A stretch of DNA of 64,000 bases from CAYYWP01 sp964475125 (GTDB lineage Bacteria > Desulfobacterota > Binatia > HRBIN30 > CADEER01), in contig CAYYWP010000002.1 in the NCBI GenBank assembly GCA_964475125.1, forward strand, positions 5,158 to 69,157, written 5' to 3'. Below, one piece after another: positions 40,638-48,378 of the stretch; positions within the stretch are counted from its first letter, which is position 1; each line of letters starts with the position of its first letter. The notes beneath the pieces are model-generated. The model saw only the letters and a list, made by a program, of their open reading frames with translations. It made no database searches and was not told the origin of the DNA. The position numbers were made by a program, and so were the translations under genes.

Positions 40638-41681
40638 ATGCAGTTCAGCCTCATGATCGAAACCAATCCACAGGCTCCGGCGCTCGCGAAGCTGGCCGAA
40701 GAGAACGGCTTCAACTGTCTCTTCATGATCGACACGCATATCGGTTGGCGGGAGGTGGTCCCGTATTTGACCTTGTGCGCGCACCAGACGAAGCGGCTGC
40801 GCATCGGCACGCTGGTGACCAATCCGGTCACGCGCCACCCGACCGTGGTCGCGAGCTACTTCGCCACGCTGCAGGAGATCTCCAACGGGCGCATGGTCTG
40901 TGGCATCGCCAAGGGCGACTCCGCCACGCGCGTCATGGGCGAGCGGCAGGCGACCATGAAGGAGTTCCGCGAGGGGGTCGACCTGATCAAGCGGATGATG
41001 AACGGCGAGGAGATCCTGTACACGCCGAAACATCCCGACCGTTCGGCCTGGCTCAAGCAGGCCGGCGGCAAGCCGCTGAAGATCAAGTTCCACTGGTACA
41101 AGCCGCCCGCCAAGGTGCCGGTGTACATCGGTGGCTACGGCCCCAAGACCTTGCAGTTCGCCGGCGAGGTGGCGGACGCCGTGGTGGTGCAGGCGCCGAA
41201 TCCCGATTCGCTGCGCTGGTCGCTCGGTCATGCGCACGCCGGCGCACGCCGCGTCGGTCGCGACCCGGCGACGTTGAAGACGGTGGTGTCGGGGCCGATC
41301 GTCCTCAACGACGACCTCAAACAGGCGCTGCGCGATGAGCGCTGGTTCGTGCAGGCCGTGTGGAACCACTCGGCGCACCTGCTCGAGCACTACCGGCGCG
41401 AGGAGCTGCCCGAGTGCATGACCCTCGGGCTGCCGCAGGATTTCCACAGCGATTACACCGAGCACATCATCCGCGATGCCGAGGAGCTCTCGCAGGTGCC
41501 CGAGCGCGCCGTCGACCTGCTCACGGTCAGCGGGCCCGCCAGCCGCTGCATCGAGCGGCTCGAACAGCTCAAGGCCGGGGGCGCCAAGGAGTTCATCCAC
41601 TACGCGGTGGCGAGACCGATGGCGGAGCTCGAGGCCACGATCCGCCGCATCGGCAAGGAGATCATTCCGCATTTCAGCTGA
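40638..41681 (+). CDS. LLM-class flavin/F420-dependent oxidoreductase
   Basis: This is a 347-residue protein. I chose ATG 40638, 6 nt after GGGAGG; ATG 40632 abuts the ribosome site. The TIM-barrel family motifs are GTLVTNPVTRHPTVVASYFATL, ISNGRMVCGIAKGDS and VPVYIGGYGPKTLQFAGEVADAVVV, typical of luciferase-like enzymes that use F420 or FMN. Substrate unknown. It stands just upstream of the second hydantoinase cluster, with a 115-bp part of it duplicated as a relic at 31980. Confidence 0.85.
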   Translation: MQFSLMIETNPQAPALAKLAEENGFNCLFMIDTHIGWREVVPYLTLCAHQTKRLRIGTLVTNPVTRHPTVVASYFATLQEISNGRMVCGIAKGDSATRVMGERQATMKEFREGVDLIKRMMNGEEILYTPKHPDRSAWLKQAGGKPLKIKFHWYKPPAKVPVYIGGYGPKTLQFAGEVADAVVVQAPNPDSLRWSLGHAHAGARRVGRDPATLKTVVSGPIVLNDDLKQALRDERWFVQAVWNHSAHLLEHYRREELPECMTLGLPQDFHSDYTEHIIRDAEELSQVPERAVDLLTVSGPASRCIERLEQLKAGGAKEFIHYAVARPMAELEATIRRIGKEIIPHFS

Positions 41682-41755
41682 CCACCCGCTTTACCGCCGA
41701 GGGTGGGCCGTCTACACGTGCGGGCGGCGCGTCTCGCCGCCTCGGGAGGAGTTTG

Positions 41756-41860
41756 ATGGGAGCCAGCATCGCCGGAGCATCGCTGAGACGCGTCGAGGGC
41801 CCGCGCGTCCTCACCGCCCAGGTAGAAGCGGGATCCTGGCTTCGAGGTGACGCGGCATGA
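41756..41860 (+). CDS. 34-residue ORF, possible molybdopterin hydroxylase N-terminal remnant
   Basis: ATG 41756 follows GGGAGGAG (41744-41751), and the stop overlaps the next ATG (ATGA). The product MGASIAGASLRRVEGPRVLT resembles the start of aldehyde/CO dehydrogenase large subunits (RVEDPRLLTG), but the rest is missing. It may be a gene remnant that now acts as a leader coupling translation to hyuA. Confidence 0.45.
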   Translation: MGASIAGASLRRVEGPRVLTAQVEAGSWLRGDAA

Positions 41861-43977
41861 AGCGAGTCGGGGTCGACGTCGGCGGCACCTTCACCGACCT
41901 GATCTACGTCGACGACGAGACGGGTGAGATCCGCGTCCACAAGCTACCCACCACGCCGCACGATCCGTCGCGCGGTACCGTGCAAGGGATCGAGGAGCTC
42001 TCGAAGGCCGCGGGGCAGAGCCCCGCGGCGCTCGACCAGGTGTTCCACGGCACGACGATCGCGACCAACATCGTCATCGAGCACTCGGGCGCCAAGGTCG
42101 GGTTGATCACCACCGAGGGCTACCGGGACATCCTCCACATCGCCCGGCACAAGAAGCCGTTCAACTTTTCAATCTACCAGGACTTGCCGTGGCAACGGTA
42201 CCCGATCGTGCGGCGGCGCTACCGGTTGACGGTGCCGGAGCGCATCACCAAGGACGGCTCGGTGCTGGTGCCGCTCGACGAGGAGCGGGCGCGCGAGCAG
42301 GTCAGGAAACTGAAGCAGGCCGGCGTCGAGGCCGTCGCGGTCTGCTTCCTCTTCTCGTTCTTGAACCCGCAGCACGAGCAGCGGGTGGCGGCGATCCTGC
42401 GCGAGGAGTTCCCCGAGGCCTTTCTGTCCGTGTCCTCCGAGGTGCTGCCGCAATACCGCGAGTACGAGCGCTTCTCGACCGTCTGCCTCAACGCCTACGT
42501 CGGTCCCAAGGTGGCGACCTACGTGCGGCGCCTCGAATCGGAGCTGCGCGGGCTCGGAGTGAAGACGGGGGTCCACCTGATGACCTCGGCGAGCGGCGTG
42601 TCGACGGCGGAGGCGGCGACGGCACGGCCGGTCAACCTGCTCATGTCGGGTCCGGTCGCCGGCGTCGTCGGCGGGATCTGGGCCGGGAAACAGGCGGGCT
42701 ACGAAAACGTGATCACGCTCGACGTCGGCGGCACCTCGGCCGACATCGGGCTGGCGCAGGAAGGTCGGCTGCGCATGAAGCACCTGCTCGACACCAAGGT
42801 CGGGCCCTATCAGGCGATGATTCCGATGGTCGACGTCGACACGATCGGCGCCGGCGGCGGCTCGATCGCCTACGTCGACCAGGGCGGCCTGTACCGCGTC
42901 GGGCCGCGCTCGGCGGGTGCCGACCCGGGTCCGGCGGCCTACGGGCGCGGCGGCACGGAGGCAACCGCGACGGACGCGATGGTCAACCTCGGATGGCTCT
43001 CGCCGGACGACTTCCTCGGCGGCGGCATGCGGCTGCGGCCCGAGCTGGCGCGCCGGGTCTTCCAGGAGGGCCCGGGAGCCGCGCTCGGGATGTCGGTCGA
43101 GGAGGCGTCGATGGGCGCCGTGCAGATCCTCACCCACTCGATGGTGCAGGCGATCGAACAGAACTCGGTGCGCAAGGGCTTCGACCCGCGCGATTTCGTG
43201 CTCGTCGCCGAGGGCGGGGCGGGCCCCCTCTTCGCCGCCCAGATCGCGCTCGAGGTGGGGACGCCACACGTGCTCGTCCCGCCCTATCCCGGGGTGACCG
43301 CGGCGATGGGGCTGCTCGCCACCGACATGGTCTACGAGTACGCGATGACGACGTACCAGCGCCTCTCGGCGCTCGACGCGCCCGCGTTGCAGCTCGCCTT
43401 CGAGCAGCTCGAGCAGCGCGCCATGGCCCAGCTCCGGGCCGATGGGGTCCCCACCGAGCGGAGCGTGCTCCAGCGCGTGGCCGACTGCCGCTACTTCGGC
43501 CAGGGCTACGAGCTCCGCGTCGAGGCCGGCTCCGGCGCGATCGACCACGACTGGGTGGAGCGGCTGCGGGCGGACTTCCATCAGATCCACGAGCGCGAGT
43601 ATTCGCGCCGCTTCGAAGAGGCGGATATCGAGATCCCGAACATCCGCGTCCGCGGCGTCGGTCTCCAGCCGCCACTGGAGATTTCCGAGATCGAGCCGGG
43701 CAGCGACTCGGCCGAGGCGGCGCGCACCCGCGAGGGCGAGGCGTGGTTCCGCGTCGACGGCGCGCTGCGCCAAGTGCGCACGCGCTACTACGACCGCGCC
43801 AAGCTGCGGGCCGGCAACCGCCTGCACGGGCCGGCGATCATCAATCAGTACGATTCGACGACGGTGATCCCGCCGGGGCTCTCCGCGCATGTAGACCGCT
43901 ATGGCAATATCGTGATCACCATCGGTTCCGCCGCGGGTGTCGAGGCGGGCGCGGTGGGGACGGAGGCGAAGACATGA
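41857..43977 (+). CDS. hyuA: Hydantoinase/oxoprolinase family, subunit A (second copy)
   Basis: This is a 706-residue protein. GVDVGGTFTDL at the N-terminus, FHGTTIATN near residue 66 and DVGGTSADIGL near 289 are the nucleotide-binding motifs of the family. It is collinear with the copy at 14119 but clearly different in sequence. GAGGTG precedes the start by about 7 nt. It is coupled by ATGA to its B subunit. Next come molybdopterin hydroxylases, a pairing that would suit ring hydroxylation followed by ATP-dependent ring opening; the substrate is not known. Confidence 0.9.
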   Translation: MKRVGVDVGGTFTDLIYVDDETGEIRVHKLPTTPHDPSRGTVQGIEELSKAAGQSPAALDQVFHGTTIATNIVIEHSGAKVGLITTEGYRDILHIARHKKPFNFSIYQDLPWQRYPIVRRRYRLTVPERITKDGSVLVPLDEERAREQVRKLKQAGVEAVAVCFLFSFLNPQHEQRVAAILREEFPEAFLSVSSEVLPQYREYERFSTVCLNAYVGPKVATYVRRLESELRGLGVKTGVHLMTSASGVSTAEAATARPVNLLMSGPVAGVVGGIWAGKQAGYENVITLDVGGTSADIGLAQEGRLRMKHLLDTKVGPYQAMIPMVDVDTIGAGGGSIAYVDQGGLYRVGPRSAGADPGPAAYGRGGTEATATDAMVNLGWLSPDDFLGGGMRLRPELARRVFQEGPGAALGMSVEEASMGAVQILTHSMVQAIEQNSVRKGFDPRDFVLVAEGGAGPLFAAQIALEVGTPHVLVPPYPGVTAAMGLLATDMVYEYAMTTYQRLSALDAPALQLAFEQLEQRAMAQLRADGVPTERSVLQRVADCRYFGQGYELRVEAGSGAIDHDWVERLRADFHQIHEREYSRRFEEADIEIPNIRVRGVGLQPPLEISEIEPGSDSAEAARTREGEAWFRVDGALRQVRTRYYDRAKLRAGNRLHGPAIINQYDSTTVIPPGLSAHVDRYGNIVITIGSAAGVEAGAVGTEAKT

Positions 43978-45890
43978 GCATGACGGAATACGTGGCCGGC
44001 CGCCTGCCGGGGCCGCCCACCCGCAAGCGCGTCGAGGTCGACCCGGTCACCCTGCGCGTGCTCGGTGGCGCATTCAACGCGGTCGCCAAGGAGATGGCGG
44101 GCGTGCTCTTCCGCATGAGCTACTCCTCGATCATCCGCGAGTCGGAGGATATCGGCGCCGGCATCTTCGATGCCGAGGGGCGCGAGTTCTGCGAGTCCGA
44201 CTCGTCGCCGATGCACATCGGCTCGCTGCCCTGGTACATCCGCGGTTTCCTGCGCACGCTCGGCGGCGCCGGGAACATCGCGGAGGGGGACGTGATCGTC
44301 CACAACCACCCCTACTTCGGCGCCTCCCACACGCCGGACCTCGGCATGGCCGTGCCGATCTTTGACGCCGGCGAGCTCCTCGGCTTCGCCGCCGTGACCG
44401 CGCACCTGCTCGACGTCGGGGGCTCGTTCCCGGGCGTGAACGCCGACGCGTTCGACGTGTACGCCGAGGCCAAGCTGTACAACGGCCTGCGCTGGTACCG
44501 CCGCGGGGAGCTGAATCAGGACCTCGACCGGATGATCTTCGAGAATACCCGTACGGAGACGATGAACCGCGGCGACGTGAAGGCCATGCTCGCCGCCTGC
44601 CAGCTCGGGCGCGACCGCTTCCTGCGCCTCGTCCAGCGCTACGGCGCCGACGTGGTGATGAGCGCGGCGTATGACTGGATGGATTACTCCGAGCGGATGC
44701 TGCGGGCCGAGATCGCGAAGGTTCCCGACGGGGTCTACGAGGCGCCGACGGGTTGGCTCGACGACGACGCCCGCAACCGCGGCGTTCGCCTCAAGGTGGC
44801 GACCAAAGTGATCGTCAAGGGCGACGAGGTCATCATCGACCTGACCGGCTCCAATGACGAGGTGCCGACCGGCTACAACGTGCCCTTCGAAGGCTCGGTC
44901 CTCGTCGGCGCCTATTTCGCCGTGCGCACCATCCTGCTCGACGAGGCCACGTTCCCGGAGCACGTGCCGCAGAACGAAGGCTGCTTCCGGCCGGTGACGG
45001 TGATCGCGCCGAAAGGGTCCATCTACAACCCGAATTTCCCCCGCGCCTGCTTCTCGCGCTTCTGCCAGGTGCAGCGCATCGTCGACAACACCATCCTGGC
45101 GCTGGCGGACGCGGTGCCGGGCCAGGTCACCGGCGGCAACTCGGCCGGCACGAACTTCTACTGCTACTCCGGCTTCCTCGAGCAGAAGGGCGAGTACTGG
45201 ATCTACCTCGAGGTCAACGAGGGCTCCTACGGCGGCCGCCACGGGAAGGACGGGCTCGACTCCGTCGACAACCTGATGGCGAACACGCGCAACAACCCGA
45301 TCGAAGAGCTGGACATGCGCTTCCCGGTGCGCTGCGAGCAGTACGAGCTGCGCCCCGAGGCGGCGGCACCCGGGAAGTGGCGCGGCGGCATCGGCATCGT
45401 GAGGCGAAACCGGATGCTCGTCGACGGAACGTGCTCGTCGGAGGGCGAGCGCATGCACGACGCGCCGCGCGGCATCTTCGGCGGCTGGGACGGGCTCGTA
45501 GCCTCGTGCCGGAAGAACCCGGACACGGCACGGGAGGAACGCCTGGAGGCGAAGGTGACGGGGATCCCCTTACGGGCGGGAGAGCTGATCGAGATCCGCG
45601 TGCCGAGCGGGGCCGCGTATGGCAACCCGCTCGAGCGGGTGCCCGAGCTGGTGCGCGAGGACGTGCTGGACGACTTCACCACGATCGAGCTCGCCCGCGA
45701 CGCCTACGGCGTCGTGTTCAAGGACCCGCACACGCTCGAGATCGATGTGCAGGCGACGGCGCGGCTGCGCGCCGAGCTGGCCGCGAAGCCGCGGTACAGT
45801 TCGCTCACGACCTACTACCAGGAGCGCGGGTTGCGGCGCTGCAACCCGCCGACCTCGATCGCCGGTAACAAGGAGTTCGGGCTCGAGTGA
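43974..45890 (+). CDS. hyuB: Hydantoinase/oxoprolinase family, subunit B (second copy)
   Basis: This is a 638-residue protein. ATG 43974 overlaps the hyuA stop; the very long frame open upstream is a shadow of hyuA. Family sequence begins at DPVTLRVLGGAFNAVAKEM, with HNHPYFGASHTPDLG and, near the end, VPSGAAYGNPLERVPELV. It lacks the basic N-terminal extension of the first copy and has a 60-residue C-terminal extension ending in RRCNPPTSIAGNKEF, which acetophenone-carboxylase-like B subunits also tend to have. Confidence 0.9.
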   Translation: MSMTEYVAGRLPGPPTRKRVEVDPVTLRVLGGAFNAVAKEMAGVLFRMSYSSIIRESEDIGAGIFDAEGREFCESDSSPMHIGSLPWYIRGFLRTLGGAGNIAEGDVIVHNHPYFGASHTPDLGMAVPIFDAGELLGFAAVTAHLLDVGGSFPGVNADAFDVYAEAKLYNGLRWYRRGELNQDLDRMIFENTRTETMNRGDVKAMLAACQLGRDRFLRLVQRYGADVVMSAAYDWMDYSERMLRAEIAKVPDGVYEAPTGWLDDDARNRGVRLKVATKVIVKGDEVIIDLTGSNDEVPTGYNVPFEGSVLVGAYFAVRTILLDEATFPEHVPQNEGCFRPVTVIAPKGSIYNPNFPRACFSRFCQVQRIVDNTILALADAVPGQVTGGNSAGTNFYCYSGFLEQKGEYWIYLEVNEGSYGGRHGKDGLDSVDNLMANTRNNPIEELDMRFPVRCEQYELRPEAAAPGKWRGGIGIVRRNRMLVDGTCSSEGERMHDAPRGIFGGWDGLVASCRKNPDTAREERLEAKVTGIPLRAGELIEIRVPSGAAYGNPLERVPELVREDVLDDFTTIELARDAYGVVFKDPHTLEIDVQATARLRAELAAKPRYSSLTTYYQERGLRRCNPPTSIAGNKEFGLE

Positions 45891-45939
45891 GCGAACGCTT
45901 GACAGGATCACGTGCGCAGACGGTGAAAGGAGTCCAGTC

Positions 45940-48321
45940 GTGAAATACATCGGGCAACCCATTCCGGCCTTGAATAACCGTATCCTCGCCGCCGGCCAGG
46001 CGACCTTCGTTGCCGATGTCCCGCTGGTCAATACCGCTCATCTGACCATGCTCCGCAGCGCCCATGCCCATGCGCGGATTCGGTCGATCGACACCAGTCG
46101 GGCCCGCCAGCTCCCCGGCGTCCTGCTCGTGCTGACGGGAGCGGACCTGCGCGCGGTGATGCCTCCCACGCCCTTGGCGGCGGATCCAGCCGTGCTCGGC
46201 GGCAACACGGTCACCGTGTATCCCCTGGCGGTCGATCGGGTGCGCTACGTCGGCGAGCCGGTCGCCGCCGTGGTCGCGGACGACAAGTTCGCCGCCTACG
46301 CCGCCTTGGAGCTGATCGATGTCGACTACGAGCCCTTGCCGGTGGTCACCGACGCGGTCAAGGCGTTGGAGCCGGGCAGCCCGCTGGTCGAGCCGGACTG
46401 GGGCAGTAACATCCTGCTGCACAAGTCCTTCACCCGCGGCGACTTCGCCAGTGCGCTGCAGCGCGCCGATGGCGTGTTGCGAGGCACGGTCAAGGCGCAC
46501 CGCTATGGGGCGGTGCCGATCGAGCCGCGGGCCTACGCGGCCTCCTATCATCCCTATCTCGACGAGCTGACGGTGTGGGCGTCGACGCAGATGCCACACT
46601 CGGTACGCGGCTACATCGCGATCGTGTTGGGCATGAGCGAGACCAGCGTGCGCGTGATCCAGCCGCATGTCGGCGGCAGCTTCGGTCTCAAGGTGCCGCC
46701 GTTCCCGGAGGAAATCCTGGTGGCGTACTTCAGCCGGGCGTTGCGGCGGCCGGTGCGGTGGATCGAAGAGCGCGGCGAGCATCTCGCGGTGTCCTCGCAT
46801 TCGCGCGAGGAAACGCTGTCCTACACCGCCGGCTACCGCAGCGACGGGACCGTCATCGCGCTGGACGTGCGCGTGGTGGCCGACGTCGGCGCCCCGTCGG
46901 CGGTCGGCGGCTGGCCGATGTCGTTCGTCTCCGCGTTCGTCATCCCCGGCCCGTACAAGATCGACGACTGCAACGTGGAGCTCTATTCGGTGGTGACCAA
47001 CAAGGCCCCGTGGACCCCCTATCGCACCTTCGGCAAGGACGCGGCGAATTACGTCATGGACCGGATCATGGACAAGGTGGCGCGGGCGTCGGGCCGTGAC
47101 CGCGCCGAGGTTCGTCCGCGCAACTTCGTCCCGCCCGATGCGTTTCCGTTCCGCCAGGTCTCCGGCGCGGTGCTCGACAGCGGGAACTACGGCGCGGTGT
47201 GGGATCGCCTGCTCGAGGCGATCGATTACCGCGGCTTCGCCAAGCGGCAACAAGAAGCCAGGCAGAGCGGGCGATACCTGGGGATCGGCATCACCTTCGA
47301 GCTCACGCCGGAAGGCGGTGCGATCCCGCACTCCCGGTTGATCCAGGGCTACGACGGAACGACCGTGCGGGTGAGCCCCGAGGGCCGCGTCACGGTGCTC
47401 ACCGGCGTGACGTCGCCCGGCTCCGGGAACGAGACCGGCATCGCGCAGATCGTCGCCGACGAGTTGGGCGTCGACCTCGCCGAGGTGAAGGTCATCCAGG
47501 GCGATACGCAGTCGTGCCCCTTCGGGTTGGGGAACGGCAGCTCGCGCAGCGTGATGATGGGCGGCGGCGCCGGCGCGCTGGCCGCCCAAGACCTGCGCGA
47601 AAAACTCCTCACCGTGGCGGGAAAGATGTTGGAGGTGGCGCCGCAGGACTTGGACGGCGAAGGCGGGGTCATTCAGGTGCGAGGCGCGCCACAGCGCAAG
47701 GTCACCATCGCCCAGGTGGCGGCGGAGATTTACCGCCACACGTACGGGCCGGCGGCGGAGGGGGTCGAGCCGGGCCTCGAGGTGACGCGTTACAGCCGCA
47801 TCGGCAATCTCCACCATCAGCCGGAGAAGCACGATGGCCATTTCAGCATGTATCCCACCTGGCCGAACGGGGCCTGCGGGGTCATCGTCGAGGTCGATCG
47901 CGACACCGGACTCGTCAAGCTGCTGCGCTGCGTGTTCGTGCACGACTGCGGGACGGTCATCAACCCATTGCTGGTCGAGGCCAACGTGCACGGATCCTTG
48001 GCGCAGGCATTCGGTGGCGCGCTGTACGAACGGCACGTCTATGACGAGGCCGGGCAGTACCAGACCGCCACGTTGATGGACTATACGCTACCGACTGCCG
48101 TCGAGCTTCCGAGCTTTGAGATGGCGCACCTCTGCACTCCCTCGCCGTTTACCGGCCTCGGCACCAAGGGCGCCGGGGAGTGCGGCATGAGCGCCCCGAT
48201 CACCGCCCTGATCGGCGCGGTCGAGAACGCGCTGGCCGACTTCAACGTCGTCCTCGACGAGACCCCCGTCACGCCCGACCGCGTCTGGAAGGCGATCCAG
48301 GACGGGATGGCGAAGGCGTAA
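45940..48321 (+). CDS. Xanthine/aldehyde/CO dehydrogenase-type molybdopterin subunit (first of pair)
   Basis: This is a 793-residue protein. GTG 45940 has AAAGGAG 7 nt upstream; the frame before it is a shadow. Molybdopterin contacts include STQMPHSVR and QPHVGGSFGLK (usual GGGFG reads GGSFG). GTKGAGECG places Glu747 at the catalytic Glu of the hydroxylase family. The loop that reads AYRCSFR in true CO dehydrogenase is PYRTFGKD, so it is not a CO oxidiser. Expected role: hydroxylation of an aldehyde or N-heterocycle with water-derived oxygen. The 2Fe-2S and FAD subunits are not in the window. Confidence 0.88.
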   Translation: MKYIGQPIPALNNRILAAGQATFVADVPLVNTAHLTMLRSAHAHARIRSIDTSRARQLPGVLLVLTGADLRAVMPPTPLAADPAVLGGNTVTVYPLAVDRVRYVGEPVAAVVADDKFAAYAALELIDVDYEPLPVVTDAVKALEPGSPLVEPDWGSNILLHKSFTRGDFASALQRADGVLRGTVKAHRYGAVPIEPRAYAASYHPYLDELTVWASTQMPHSVRGYIAIVLGMSETSVRVIQPHVGGSFGLKVPPFPEEILVAYFSRALRRPVRWIEERGEHLAVSSHSREETLSYTAGYRSDGTVIALDVRVVADVGAPSAVGGWPMSFVSAFVIPGPYKIDDCNVELYSVVTNKAPWTPYRTFGKDAANYVMDRIMDKVARASGRDRAEVRPRNFVPPDAFPFRQVSGAVLDSGNYGAVWDRLLEAIDYRGFAKRQQEARQSGRYLGIGITFELTPEGGAIPHSRLIQGYDGTTVRVSPEGRVTVLTGVTSPGSGNETGIAQIVADELGVDLAEVKVIQGDTQSCPFGLGNGSSRSVMMGGGAGALAAQDLREKLLTVAGKMLEVAPQDLDGEGGVIQVRGAPQRKVTIAQVAAEIYRHTYGPAAEGVEPGLEVTRYSRIGNLHHQPEKHDGHFSMYPTWPNGACGVIVEVDRDTGLVKLLRCVFVHDCGTVINPLLVEANVHGSLAQAFGGALYERHVYDEAGQYQTATLMDYTLPTAVELPSFEMAHLCTPSPFTGLGTKGAGECGMSAPITALIGAVENALADFNVVLDETPVTPDRVWKAIQDGMAKA

Positions 48322-48378
48322 CGACCATATCCGGACGGTACGGACGGGCTCGCCCCAGCGCGCGCCGGGCACGGCACC

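Noticed and set aside
42189..43973. Upstream extension of the second hyuB frame.
   Set aside because: It overlaps hyuA completely in another frame and is low-complexity; family sequence begins at 43974.
45940..48321. Annotation as carbon monoxide dehydrogenase coxL.
   Set aside because: The CO-specific Cys-containing active-site loop is absent and coxS and coxM are not adjacent.
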